The notes: generated from the sequence alone by a model not told the origin. A DNA stretch of 64,000 nt from Argentina anserina (GCF_933775445.1 NC_065877.1:9610001-9674000); one strand, 5' to 3'; shown: positions 11,683-24,226, counted from the stretch's first letter. Translations and numbers: made by a program.

Positions 11683-12587
11683 ATATGTGTATCACTGTGT
11701 ATGTATGTATATAGTTAGGATAATGCGATTGAATCCATGTGATATATATCCACAAATTATTATCCTCTTCTGATCTGTACTTATTCACATAAGAAAGTCT
11801 GAAAGAGGTTTTTTTTGTTTTTTTCGATAGTTTAAAGAAGAAAAAAAAAGTAGAGCTTAAGTCCCTATTACAACCTACACCAGGCATATTAGGGCTGGAT
11901 TGGTTGGTATACCAGTCTTAATTTTTTAATACCATATACCAACTAATATATATTTGGTATGAAAAATTCACAATTTATACCAACCAATAACTTTAGTATA
12001 CCAATTAAGTGGTACGGTTGGTACTCGGTTGGTAATGGACTTGTACCAACATATTTAAGGCCCAAAAATTTAAAGGCCAAATTGAAATAAATAATAACAA
12101 ATAAGTGAAATAACAATAGAATTTCAAAATCGTATATGTGTATCACTGTGTATGTATGTATATAGTTAGGATAATGCGATTGAATCCATGTGATATATAT
12201 CCACAAATTATTATCCTCTTCTGATATGTACTTATTCACATAAGAAAGTCTGAAAGAGGTTTTTTTTGTTTTTTCGATAGTTTAAAGAAGAAAAAAAAAG
12301 TATAGCTTAAGCCCCTATTACAACCTACACCAGGCATACTATGACTGGATTGGTTGGTATATCAGTCTTAATTTTCTAATACCATATACCAACCAATATA
12401 TATTTGGTATGAAAAATCCACAATTTATACCAACCAATAACTTTGGTATACCAATTAAGTGGTACGGTTGGTACTCAGTTGGTACGGTTGGTAATGGGGT
12501 TGTACCAACATATTTAAAGCCCAAAAATTTAAAGGCCCAATTCAAATAAGTAATAACAAATAAGTGAAATAACAATAGAATTTCAAA
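11683..12587 (+). repeat. Tandem duplication of a 451-bp unit
   Basis: Two adjacent direct copies (about 11683-12133 and 12134-12587) start ATATGTGTATCACTGTGT and end near CAATAGAATTTCAAA. They are almost identical by eye, so the event is recent. Each copy spans ordinary flanking DNA, an AGGCATAY site and the first part of the hAT element whose complete copy starts at 12340. Confidence 0.85.
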
Positions 12588-13174
12588 GTTTTATATAACT
12601 TCAACCAAATTACCAAATACAAAGTCATAAATAGAAAGTCAAAGTCCAAATAGTCAAACTGTTAAATTAATTATGAATTCTCAAAACAATTGAAAAAATA
12701 AATAATAGGTTTAAATGCGATATATGTTGACATGTTGTAAGTAGTGATGATGCTACTGATATGTCTAACATTTGTACTTGGGAATTCGATTGAATCGATT
12801 CATTTATAATTAAATAAAGAAATTGAAGACGAGAAAAAAAGTGTATTTGAGAAAGAAACTCAGAGAGATTAGATTAAGGTTAGTAGATTTATACGGTTTG
12901 AATTTATTTTAAAATATATATACGGTTGAAATTTAAAGATATATATATATATATATATTTAATTAAATAATATAATATAATATAAGTTGGTATGTACGAT
13001 ATACCATGATATATGGAAAATCTATACCACCTACCTATTATATTTGTAATGTTGGTACAATATATTATACCATATATTGTGTACCGAGTATTTAATATAC
13101 CAACTTATTTTATACGATTGATATATGAATTGATTGGGATGATTTTATATACCATTGACACTCCTAACTTCCTA
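12340..13174. mobile_element. hAT-type element with 8-bp target duplication, left end duplicated upstream
   Basis: The element runs from TATGACTGGATTGG to CTTCCTA and is flanked by AGGCATAC on both sides (12332-12339 and 13175-13182). The interior is rich in GGTATACC/TTGGTAC motifs and contains an AT microsatellite near 12938-12957. The tandem duplication at 11683-12587 copied its left end, so a second left end (TAGGGCTGG, preceded by AGGCATAT) sits at 11890. No transposase is visible. Confidence 0.75.
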
Positions 13175-13304
13175 AGGCATACACAAAGTCCGAAAGATGT
13201 TAACAAGTCCGAGTTGTGATTGAGTTGTACGATTGATAAGACAGTCGTTGTTTAGCCAACACGAGACCATTAGTACTTTATGAATTTTTCCTGATGCATA
13301 TCTC

Positions 13305-15083
13305 TTGTTGCAAATCCTCACGTTAGGGTTCAAATTCAGTGGCAACGTCTGTTATAAGCCTGCTCTCCGAGCGCCGGCTGTTAATTCACAGACGTTGTCT
13401 CTTTCCAATCCACACTCTCCCAATACTCTCACGTGCCAATGTTATTTGAGTCCTTCAAACCCTAAGTGTTGTCATCCGCCTCCTCCAAATGTAAAACCAA
13501 TTTCTTCCCAATTAAAAAGAGGGGTTTTGATAGGAATGCAGAGAAATCTGTAGACATCGTCCAGTGAAGGAAACTCTGCTGCAGGCATACCCAAGAAATC
13601 GTTTGCAACCTATTTGAGCCGATTCATTGATTTAGTTTTGTCCCCACAACCCTTCCCATATCTGGAGTGCAGAGAGAGATGTGGAGGAAGAAACGAGATT
13701 CCGAAATTTTCCGTCCAAGTGAAGAAGAAAAGAGACGCCGTCTTGAAATCTCGTACGAAAGTGAGGGGGGATCTGGCAGCACTAGGTAAATGATTGTTCT
13801 TGAGTTGTTCATAATCTTATTGATCCTTATGTTTTTTTTCATTATGTTTTGCTTAGACAAATGGTTGTTTGTTGCCTTTGTTATAGAATCTCTTATTACT
13901 GTTACAAGTCAAGAGGAAATTTTCCGTCCATAATCTTATTGATGCTTCTGTTTTTTTCATAATGTTTTGCTTAGACAAATGGTTGTTTGTTGCCTTTGTT
14001 ATAGAATCTCTTATTACTGTTACAAGTCAAGAGGTAATGTAAAGTGTTTTCTGATTGGAGTAGTATCTAATTAGTGTTGCAAGTTCCAAGCTTGAGATTA
14101 AATTGGAATATTTATGATGTACTACACAGGTTTAATGCTGAATGTGAATTAGAATAGTTGTACATTGGTTTATGTAAATTGAAAATTTTAAGCACTATGA
14201 AACAGAAGAAGACAAAGTTCACAAGAAATTTCTCCTAGTGAATTTGAACTTTGATGACATGGTCATGTTTTAGTTATTATAAGTTTTAGTTAGGGTTGTA
14301 TAACAATTGAAACAACTGCATTTTCTTTCTTCATCTTCTTTCAAGTTGTTGGAATTGTGGTGTTCAAAACTATTCAACTTTTGTGATGCTGGTAATGCTA
14401 CTATATTTATGTGCAACAGAGATGGAATGGTTGTACCTAATGCATTGTCTCCGAGTACTAGTTATGTTACAATGGCGGAGCAGAGCTTATGCTTGATATT
14501 TGATAAAACTTAGGCCATTGATATTTCCACAAGATTATTAGATATTTTACTACAGGAAAAAGATGGTTAAGGTTTGGAAACAATAATCATGGTGATTTCA
14601 GCCAGTTTTATCTTAGTACTGTCTTCCCATCAGTGTTATCTTTTCTGGCTCGCAGTAGATCTTCCAAGGCTGTATGTGATTGTGGGAACTACGACTGGAC
14701 TGTTCTTACATTTGGCTCAAGAATCGGGTGGTTTAGTATGGGGTGATGAGCTCCCTGTGCGGGCTGTAACACCCTCATTTTTTGTTAGAGCCTCAATATG
14801 TCGTGAACCACCAGTTTGTGCGTTGCTTACACAGTTATGGGAACCTTTGTCAATTGTCTTGATACATTCTTCATCCACTGGTAACAAGAATTCCTGCAAA
14901 TGCACATGGAAGTACCTTTTGGCTCTGGCCAACTTCTCATATTTCTCTATCAACCTGTTCGCGTTTTTGATTCCTCGATTTCTTCCCAGGACCTCTGAGA
15001 GGTACTTCAGGGCTGGGAGAGGGATGAAGTTCATTCCAAGACTGCAGAGGACAAGCGCTCAGCAGCTTAGCTCCCGCGGATAA
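13305..15083 (+). other. Possible transcribed locus of unknown nature
   Basis: Several segments look exonic but no complete gene could be assembled. Near 13679-13785 a Lys/Arg/Glu-rich frame (starting MWRKKRDSEIFRPSEEEKRR) runs into a good donor (AG|GTAAATG). Near 14557 an acceptor (TACTACAG) opens a frame with RFGNNNHGDFSQFYL and ends at a stop near 14744. A plus frame to 15083 has one hydrophobic stretch. None matches a family I recognise. The sequence between holds a 119-bp tandem duplication. It could be a decayed gene, a lncRNA or chance. Confidence 0.25.
13810..14035 (+). repeat. Near-perfect tandem duplication, period about 119 bp
   Basis: Copy 1 (13810-13916) and copy 2 (13929-14034) both run from CATAATCTTATTGATSCTT to TTACAAGTCAAGAGG. 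The joint between them contains AAATTTTCCGTC, which also occurs at about 13708 in the upstream segment. The duplication may therefore have involved microhomology or a copied patch. Confidence 0.85.
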
Positions 15084-15835
15084 GAGGGCTGACTGATACC
15101 TTGGCCGGCTCAGTCTCGTTGCTTTACACTTTTGTTTGTAAAACTTACTCTCGCTTCACTCTTGAACCGTAACCAATTCTCTGTTTGAACTTCGTTGTTT
15201 CCTTCACTACTTAGTACTCGTATAAACGTGTAAGTATGAATTATAAATGTGTTGGCTTTCTGTAACTTCTGTTTGTCTTCTTTAACCCTACTTAACGGGA
15301 GACTCTTCAAACTTGTTGCAGCAGCCAATATAAGATTAAACGGTGTCCTTGTACCATATGCTCAAGGCGAAAAAGTTTACGACACAATAGCATCTTATAG
15401 AATTACAACCTGCTAAAGCACTTCTTATTCTTCTTTAGCTTTGACATCAGAGTTTTACAAACCCCTCATGTTTCAAAAATACACAACCATTCCCAGAGGA
15501 AACGAAGTTGTTACATCACTATATCATCAAATCACATTCACCACAATGTTCAAACCCTCCTAGACGTGTATTGCTAAATGCACAGTTTGCGATTTACCAT
15601 CAATGAGTAATAATTTGAAAATGGTATAAGCTCCCTATCACAAATCTCTGAGCCTCAAAGTTCAACACAATATCTTCTCAAACTTGTCACTGTATATTCT
15701 AGATGATTGCGTATAAGCTTTGAAGACTAAATCTAAAGAAAATGCCATATGCATGACTGCATAAGAAATGTGAAGTCAGACGTATTCTATTTTCACACAT
15801 ACTTGCTGCTCCTACGACATAAGGAATACCTCATT
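15084..15835. other. 3' flank of the MFS transporter gene
   Basis: No independent gene is supported. The part next to 15835 will hold the 3' UTR of the minus-strand transporter gene. Confidence 0.35.
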
Positions 15836-18237
15836 TCACTTCGTCAGGCTCATCTCTTCCTCTTTTGCGCTCGCAACTCTAGCACTCTCTCGGTCCTTTC
15901 TGAAGATCACATACAATGGCGTATAAAACAAGCAACACAAACCAAATGGAACTGCCATCATGGAAATAAGCCCTTGTGATAATGCAAAGGCCTCCCTCGT
16001 AGACCCTTTAATCGGATCTACAGATTTTGCATCATAGCCAAACATCTTCTCTGAAAGAATTCCAACCAAAGGAGCAGCAAAAGAAGAGAAGGATCCTTCA
16101 AAAGCCCGATCAAATGCATAAATCATAGTTCGGTGTTTGGTAGGAACAACCTCAGCAAACATGGGACCATTTGCAGCAGTAGCATTCCAGCTGATAGTCA
16201 AGCCCATCAGGGTGAGAGTGACTGCAAATGTGTAATAGCTGTCTACTGATTGTGGGATTACTTTGAGTAGAAACCATGAAAATGGGATTCCCATGAAGGC
16301 GCTGAACTGAGCACACATGATGCGACCGGTGTGGGGATAGATCCGTGACATTCGATCTGCTATGATCCCACCAAGAAGAGACCCTGTAGCACATCCAATA
16401 GCAAAGAGACTGAGGAGAGCTGCTGTACTGTTGTGATCAAAACCTGTAAAAATGGACTAGAAGTTAAAAACTCAGTGCTTAATGAAACCAGAAGTGAATT
16501 TGCAGTAGTAGTAGCTACCGATAAGTTCGAACCACATAGTGAAAAACACCATGGCAGTCCATGGCAGGGACCCAACAATGCCCTGCAAGACGATTATTTG
16601 AAATGTTTTCACTTTAACGACTGACTTCATGGCTGTCCAAGATTCCAACCAAACTGATGCTGCAGTTGAAGTAGTAGTGCCCTTCATTAGCAAATCATCT
16701 CTACAACATAATGCACCCAAATTATTCTTTCTTCACCCACAATAACAAAATCCACAATGTGTTTAGGAATTCAAGCTTAAAGGTACCTCTCAAAACTCTG
16801 GTCAGCACCATGAGTGATAGGAACTACTTTTCTAGGGTCAACAACAAATATGAACACAAGGAAGCCAATTAGAGAACTCAGTGCTGCCATTAGAACGAAG
16901 GCAATACGCCATCCAGGTATGCTCCAATACATGTCACCGGCCATAAGTGTGGCCACTACACCACCTCCAATGCCGCCCAAAGAGCCAACAAGGCTCACCA
17001 TCCCAAACCCTGCCCCTCTCACGCCGTCCTTGTAACTATCAGCAATGAAAGACTGAAGTGCCGGTATAACAATTGCCAGTCCGAAACCATTCACTGCTCT
17101 CCAGATTGCAGCTTGACCAAAATGGTGGCTTGCACCCACTGCAGCAGTTGATATCGCCCAGCAGAAAGTCCCCATTGCAAGTACAGTGGGGCGGTCATAT
17201 AGGAGGACTAATACACCTGCAAGGGGAGATGCCATTCCCTGCACAAAGTTCCTGATGAATGTGAGATATCCAAGATCAGATGGCCCAGCATTGAAAGCTT
17301 CACTGACTTCTTTGTATACTGATGGGATGAGATTCTCATCGGCTCGCTCCTTTATAGCAGCCATGTTAATGAGAATGAGGGACAGAGAAACCCCCAAAAT
17401 CTTTCTTGTTCTGTGAAAACAACACATATTGACAGGTTAGAGAAAACACTGTCAATTCATCATATAAATTCCTCAGTACAAAGGAGTTCACAATCTTGTG
17501 TCATGATTATAAGGGATTCTCTTCAATCCAGAATTTCTAGGTGAATCTGAATCCAACACAATCACATATCTACGATGTTCACAATCCATTCTTAAACAGA
17601 ACTGAAAAATTAGTGGAACCATATAAGTCACAGTTTCCGTTTTATTGCATTGAAACACCTTACCATAAACACTAGTTCCATACTTCCATTACATCACTAA
17701 CTAATTCAAGACCTAGACACATGCATTTCATAAGCATAAATTCAAAAGCAACAAACAATAGAGCATCACTAAAATGGTAACCACTTCCTAGTAAGGCTGT
17801 GTTTCAAGGCGAAAATTTTAAAGTGCTCCGGAATATTGAAACTCCGAAGCTGAGAGCCATTATATTAGTCATTGTTTGTGGAGCTTCAATACTCCGGAGC
17901 ACACTAAAAAACTAATGCGTTGAGGTGTGAAGTCGTTTGCTAAATCTGAAAGCAATGCTAGAAATCCTAGAACACTCAAAAAGCATTTGACTTTACCAAT
18001 TCCAAATTTATTGGAAACTAAAAACTGATACTTCAGCCATGAGCAACCCACAAAAAGATATCAAATCCCATATAACAATCAAAAACTAACACAGAGAGAT
18101 AAGCTGAAAGAACAACAACACATGAAGAAACAACGGTTAGCTTCAACAACTGACCTCATGGATTCCAAGCGTCGAAAAAACCCAGGTGTTGATCGAGAAG
18201 AGGAAGACGGGTATCTGTAGGCCTGTTTAAGGCCCAT
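15836..18237 (-). CDS. Major facilitator superfamily transporter (At4g36790-like)
   Basis: Predicted multi-pass membrane transporter with unknown substrate. Four exons: 18237-18155, 17410-16787, 16700-16519 and 16443-15836, with GT-AG introns in phases 2, 2 and 1, giving 498 aa. Recognisable blocks are NMAAIKERADENLIPSVYKE and SFIADSYKDG-RGAGFG in the first half, FFTMWFELIGFDHN at the exon 3/4 junction, then GGIIADRMSRIYPHTGR and PMFAEVVPTKHRTMIYAFDR near the second half. These match, from memory, the plant subfamily represented by At4g36790. The start at 18237 (MGLKQAYRYP) is the first ATG in the exon 1 frame; the frame stays open further upstream, so the 5' end is less sure. Intron 1 carries an inverted repeat (17823-17902). 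Confidence 0.9.
17823..17902. repeat. Imperfect inverted repeat in intron 1 of the MFS gene
   Basis: The arm GTGCTCCGGAATATTGAAAC (17823 on) is repeated inverted with few mismatches at 17880-17902, separated by about 34 bp. Weaker pairing seems to extend outwards, so it may be a small MITE. A transcript would form a hairpin. Confidence 0.6.
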
Positions 18238-19557
18238 GAAAGAAGAACCCGACTGCCCTCCAGAGAACTCGGAAAGTACAAGCCCTCTGCACCTATGGCG
18301 GATCTGAAAAGACAAAGCTTTGAACTTGGTTCAAATCTACACGACCATTCTGGTCTCCAAGTTTAAAGAATATATTTACGATTGCCGGGCCGTTAATTTG
18401 AAGACGTCGTTTTTCAGCATCACGTCGGGTAGTTATCTCCGTCTCCTTCCTTTTCAAAATACACCAATCATTCATTGACAAATAGTCAATTTCAATTTTG
18501 GCTCTCGGAGAGCAGGCCTTTACCAGAACTTGCCAAATTCAGTCGACTATCTTGCATTATCGGACGAGATGTTAGAAGTTGTCGTCTTATCCCTACGTAC
18601 CTCCTCCATTTGCATGGGTATATCCGTATATAATAATAAAGAGAAACGTTCTATATAGTAAACATTATAAGTTTTACAAAAGCCATAGCTTACATAGGTA
18701 AGACAGTTAAATAGCGTAATTAGTTATTAATGGAATACTTTTAGCAATATAACTGTCAAGGTTTCTGGGGCTCCAGTCACATGCAAAACCTCATACATAA
18801 TTCCTAGTTGGCTAGTTTACTCACTCTATTGTTTTCAGGTGGCTAGAACAAGACGATAAGAAAATCGCAAAGAGTTCAACTAAATGATGACCTTTAATAT
18901 CTGGCAAGCAATAAAGGAATGGGCACTACTGCACTAGCTAGTCGTGGGACTCGTAAGAGTTGTTAAGATTATCTTCTCGACAGATCGACCATTGAACCAT
19001 ATCCATATGCTTGAGTTTGGGATATGCCCTTGCATCTCAGGAATCAGGATATATATAACATAATATTTCATATAATATAATGAATAATGAATGCATGTAG
19101 ACCTAGCTCTACCTGCATCCAGATATGATTTATCTCTTGATGATGGGCCTAACCGATCGCCGACCAGTGGTTAGTGATCACGTAATCGTATATCTCGGAG
19201 GTTACCGGCACAGCCTCCCTGACCGGCTCGAATGAATTTGAAGTTGTTGCGCAAGTATAGTGATGCAAAATGTGTTACATCCAAACGGGACCGAGGACGA
19301 GTTGTGGTTTCAATTGATGATTGTACTAGTACAATCTGTGGCCATGAGTAGTCACGAAGGGGTGTGACAATACGTTTACCTTGTTTTTAGTCATTCAAGC
19401 CTTTCAGACAAACAATGTCATTTTCTCAAAAGAAGAAAAGAAAAACAATGTCATTCAAGAAGAAGAAACTAATTTATCTGATACAGGGAAATTTATTTTC
19501 CAAGAATAAGAATTGATAGAATAGTTTAGCCCAAAAACAAGGAAAGTGAAACACAGT
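18238..19557. other. Spacer between MFS gene and tRNA-His
   Basis: The left part is the 5' flank of the MFS gene. No other gene or clear repeat was recognised. Confidence 0.35.
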
Positions 19558-19628
19558 GTGGCTGCTGGGATTCGAGCCCAGGTCTCCACGGCCACAACGT
19601 GGAATTCTCACCACTAAACTACAGCCAC
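19558..19628 (-). tRNA. tRNA-His (GTG)
   Basis: The minus strand folds as a standard tRNA. The 7-bp acceptor stem is GTGGCTG with CAGCCAC. The anticodon stem CCACG/CGTGG encloses the loop TTGTGGC with anticodon GTG (His). The T arm carries the TTCGAAT loop. The A box (TAGTTTAGTGGT) and B box (GGCTCGAATCC) are internal promoters. No intron is present. The extra 5' G of tRNA-His is normally added after transcription in the cytosol. The fit to the plant cytosolic form supports a functional nuclear gene. Confidence 0.96.
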
Positions 19629-21960
19629 TGGGGTTATTAACGGAATTGGATCATATTAGTTAACTTCATGAAAAGATGAGATAGTGTCATAGTGGTGACT
19701 GAAGAGACCAACAAGGCAACAACCACCGACCCACTCATCTTTCGGTTTCTCTTATAAACACTCGAGATTTCATGCGCAGAACCATCCAGAAGGCAGAAGA
19801 AACTAATAATGAAACAAAAAGATGCGAGTTTTTGTAGAATGTGATTATTATATGGGGTATGTTAATTAGTACGTAGTGCTACATCATTATGATTTCTTTC
19901 CTCATTATGAAAAAATATAGTGAGTGAACCACATATACCGAAGACCATTCAAGCGAGTAATTAATTATTCTCCTAATTCTTTCATTCGAGCATCTGCCCG
20001 AGTGTCTTTCTATATGTGAAATTATCGGTTCAACAATTTTAAACGGTCTAAGCGCTGCCCCAATGCCCATTGCATCAAGTACAGAAGCATACAAATACCC
20101 CAACAAAACTAAGGTAGCTATCCCAATTTTTTTTAGAAATTTTCTAATTTGTTTTAGATTTTTTTTTAAATGAGTAGCTTGTGTTTATAGAAAATATTTC
20201 GAACTTCCATCAGTAACGGGAAGAGGAACTGTGTTGGTGGGGCACATGAAGGATGATGCGGGTTAGGCTGGCAAGAGCCCTCATGTCGACAGCTATCCCA
20301 ATCAAGGTTTGGGAGTGGTGTGGGTCACCATGTCATATTCGTGGGACCTGTTTACGGCGGGTTTTTGGGGACCATCTGATGCGAGTCAAATTAGTCAAAT
20401 TTTGATTGCACGGTGATGAAGTTAAAACGGTACAGTTTTGCTGTGCAAGGTTTCCCGCCATTTTCAAAATACAGCAGCAAGTATAATAATGGGAATATTG
20501 GCATTATTGTAGAGTACTACAAGATTGTACTGTTTTGTTACTTTTGTGCATATGAATGATATGATGGGATGTTTGGGTAGTGTATGGTTCCTCACTTCCT
20601 TTGATCTTGTCCTGAATCCCGACTTCCTAGAATGGATTTCATATTTTCGAATTACTAACCTAAGCATATATATCACATATTTACAGTTTACGTAACGCCA
20701 TGAACTAGGGACGCTGTATTAACTCTATAGTTTAGTAAAGACCACTTATTATAGTCAAATTTGAGCGCATAAGTAAACCAATTTTACAAACAAAGAATAA
20801 CGTGCGTGAATTAATTATAAATAAAAGTGATCTAAAGCTCTACTCAATTAAGCATATGATATGACACATCAATGGAATAATCCTAACAAACAAATACAGT
20901 ACGAGCCACTTCTAACTAACTAAATGCAAATTTTTCCCTAACAAAACTATGATCCTAATTGTTAGAGACTTAATGAGAAATTCCCGAAAAATGTCAAACT
21001 TTGAGCTCCATTAAACTTTGAGCCACTTCTAAGTAAACAAATGTTTTATAAACAAAATAGGTTCGTGCGAGTTAACTCAAATGGGTCCATATCGATCCAC
21101 TCAATGTCACTACAACTAGATCTCAATGATCACTGTTAAGGAGAGGCACAGGCAATAGCTTGTTACTAACTTAATCCAAAACTACATGACGTTAATTGTT
21201 GACCCGATACCTCCGTCTAGTGATATAATTAATGGACGGCTTGACCACAATACCATTAAGTCTAGACGTTGGAGATAAGCAAGCAACTCTCTAAGATAGC
21301 CTCCGATCTGATCGACCATCTATCTCCAATGACACAAAAAGTGGGGAAGGCCTTCGCATATTTGATGAGTGACCCGGAACCAGAAGGAACAAGTAAGAGG
21401 AGGAGAGTTCGATATCGATCCATCATCCATCATGCATAATTTCGAGATTGGGTCTCCACGATAGTTTTGCTCTTAAAATTAACTCCACAACAAGAAGGAC
21501 TTGTGGAGTTGCGGGGAAGATGTCGATCTTGGCAATTCATCCCTCGCTCATGGTCCACGAACTGAACATAGGCCAAATTGAATGATATTTCTTACTAAAC
21601 GGTGTTTCCATGTAAAATCATCTCGGCCTAGATAGTTAAACTAGATGAAACCAAGAGAAGAGTGAAACTATATTGGTGCACACACTCTTAAATTCAATTG
21701 CATGCACTTTCACAAGTTTACAATGCTAATCTTATGTAAAGCTGCTATATTAACTATTCTAACAATTCGCAACTACTCTACGTACCAATATTACAGTTGG
21801 GGATTCAATGATGCAATAAAGCTATGGACAACTTCGATCGATAATGGTGGAGAAATGCAGAGGTTATTGCTCTAGCTTGTCTCATGGGTGGAGAAATAAC
21901 TTTTTTTCTTTGATAATGAGGTGAATATTATCGCTTTTAAAAAACATGAAGCGAATAGTG
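19629..21960. other. Gene-free stretch
   Basis: No supportable gene. A 75-codon minus-strand frame at 19879-20106 resembles nothing I recognise. The rest is AT-rich spacer. Confidence 0.35.
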
Positions 21961-21974
21961 TCATGATATTAATT

Positions 21975-22019
21975 TTTTTTTTGGTAATGAAAGAAACTTC
22001 ATTAAGGGACCAGCCCGAA
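21975..22019 (-). mobile_element. 45-bp LINE tail fragment with 14-bp target duplication
   Basis: A T run followed by GGTAATGAAAGAAACTTCAT and about 17 more bases is flanked by perfect 14-bp repeats TCATGATATTAATT (21961-21974 and 22020-22033). In sense it reads as the AATGAAGTTTCTTTCATTACC tail of a plant L1 LINE plus poly(A), so this is an extremely 5'-truncated LINE insertion. Confidence 0.75.
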
Positions 22020-22033
22020 TCATGATATTAATT

Positions 22034-24180
22034 AGTTTGGCATTCATTGTTGAAATACTGCTTGGGTTCATTTCGTTTATGCATGTGATTTTTTTTTTGA
22101 GTTTTGCTTCTTTATTTAGGCTGAGATTTTGTGGTTGGCATATTGAGCTTTAAGGTTAATATGCACTGAGATATATACCACAGAAGCCGGAGTTTCGCTG
22201 TCGGAATAAGAAAGTTTAGTTATTAATAATTTGGGTTAATTCCTCCTATGATACTTGAAGTATGACTATTTGGACAATTTGGTACCTGATGTATGAAAAC
22301 AGACAATTTGGTACCTGAAGTTCTCATTTGTAAGCCATTTTGGTACCTATATCAATTTTGATCATATTTTAGGGTTTTTTTCGTCATTCTAGCCCTAAAC
22401 TCATTAAATTCACATTTTTCTTCACTTCTTCATATAAGTGTGGCATCTTTAGAGATAATTAAATTGATATATCTACTCCACTTAGCATCTACTTTGCATA
22501 TATCAAAAATATTTTTTTCTTAATATACTTATTGTATCCTTGCCTTTATGCAATTGTAATTTTTTATTAAAATATATTTTTTAAATTACTTATAATTAAA
22601 ATTAATTTAGATTGATAGCTACATTATGAAAAATTATATACGTAAATCATCACAGATACTAAGTGGATGAGTTATCAAATTTTTAGTGATAATTTAGAGG
22701 CAATTTGAAAGTATTATGAAAAAATAAAGTAAAGTAGAGATAAGATGACGGAAATAACCTTGAAAATATTGTCAAAATTGACATAAGTACCAAAATGTCA
22801 TAAATTTGAGAACTTTAGGTACTAAATTGTCCGTTTTCATACATCAGGTACCAAATTATTCAAATAGCCAAACATCAGGTACCACATGAGGAATTTACCC
22901 TAATAATTTCAATGAACATATATGGTAATGGATAAGCAAAAACCCTTTATTGGAACAAAGCCCTCCAAGGTCTTGTTTGCCAAATCTTGAAGAGTATGGG
23001 ATTACGAGTAACACCTTCTATTTTGAGACTTATCGGCAAATGAGACCAGTATCCAAATGGGGAGGAGTATGGACATGGCTGAAGGGGAACCCCAGAAGAG
23101 ATGCTCCTTTTGATTTGAAAGGAAAAACATGTACTCAAGAGTTGGCCTCATAGCCGGTTTTGGGTGGTGACCGGTGAGTAATGGTTTGCCTAGAATGGGT
23201 AGGACTATGCAAACTGAATAAATGGTAATGATGTCCTTGTGGTGCCGGCGGGTGATGATACCACAAATCACCTTATGGTCATTTTTAGTGAATCTTTGAA
23301 AGAACAAAACTTGTGTAATTTGATACTGGAAGGTACATCTATTCTCTGCGTTGTTCAACTTGTTCTCTTCAGTGGACTAGTGGTAGTGAAAAATCTGCCA
23401 CCATCTTTCATTTACTAGCTCTGATCATAGTGACATAACTGATTTTTTCCAAATGTTCTGTAATCTCTGTAATCTGTGGTGTTTTGGATTAGCTGCTACT
23501 TTGCAATCTTTCCATAATAATGTATCTAGCTAGGTGAGTCTGCATTGTCATTTCTCCAGCTGATCTAACAAACTGAGTGCTTTTATGCCTTAGATTGATA
23601 TCTTATCTAACTCATGAAAGCTTTACCTTGTAGGAGAACTATCGGCTTCTTTTGTGTTTGGGGAGCTATATATTTTGGTCTTTGGAACTTAATTTGATGT
23701 ACATTTCGTTTCAGTTCATGAAAGTTTAACAAATTATTAGTGAGGATGCCCTCCACTATGTATGTAGTGCATCTTTTAGCTGTAGTTATATCCATGGAAG
23801 ATGTCTGCGGCATTTGGAGTTGCCTATGTAAGAACAATGATGAAACTAGTATAATGTGTAGAGAAACATGGACAGAGCAGGGTAAAACATCTGATGCGCA
23901 TAATTAGATGAGATGTTGATATGCTATTTATCGAGTTATAATTCCTACATTTAACTCTCATATCTCTTTTTATTACATGTAGTCATTAATATATATTTCA
24001 GTGTGCTCCTGTAAGTCCAGTTGACTAGACAGCAGATTCTATTATATGCATCGGCAGTTGGAATTCTATTACATGACAAAGCTTTGGATCTTGTTTGATT
24101 GACAGCTCTGCAGGAGTCTAATTCTGCTGATATGTTGTAGGAAAAGATGGACGGAGATCACTTTTAGTCCAGTTAAATAT
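22034..24180 (+). pseudogene. A0: 5'-truncated copy of the A2 unit with orphan exon 2
   Basis: This block is collinear with the intron, exon 2 and 3' flank of gene A2 (27279-28720) but has no exon 1. Exon 2 is preserved at 23634-23697: acceptor CCTTGTAG, then a frame RTIGFFCVWGAIYFGLWNLI and a stop at 23695-23697, nearly the same as A2. The donor after the stop is changed from TGAG|GTACAT to TGAT|GTACAT. The exon 3-like part near 24110 has about 11 extra bases. The homology begins just after the LINE tail fragment, so exon 1 was lost in duplication or deletion. A MITE (22233-22900) interrupts the former intron. Confidence 0.7.
22233..22900. mobile_element. Mutator-type MITE with perfect 9-bp target duplication
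   Basis: The ends are GGGTTAATTCCTC at the left and GAGGAATTTACCC at the right, continuing as long inverted repeats with several GGTACC-containing motifs (GGTACCTGATGTATGAAAAC and its inverse). The flanks are TAATAATTT on both sides (22224-22232 and 22901-22909). The paralogous A2 intron near 27460 has AATAATTAACAATTTAATG with no element: an empty site that confirms the insertion. Confidence 0.92.
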
Positions 24181-24222
24181 GCATGCCATATTGTGTTTGG
24201 TGTGGAATTTAGTTGAATGATG

Positions 24223-24226
<4 letters not shown>

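Noticed and set aside
14717..15034. 105-codon minus frame with a Lys/Arg-rich helix-like start
   Set aside because: It has no recognisable domain and overlaps a plus frame; kept only as part of the uncertain locus at 13305-15083.
19879..20106. 75-codon minus frame as a gene
   Set aside because: No recognisable motif, no splice context and no matching neighbour.
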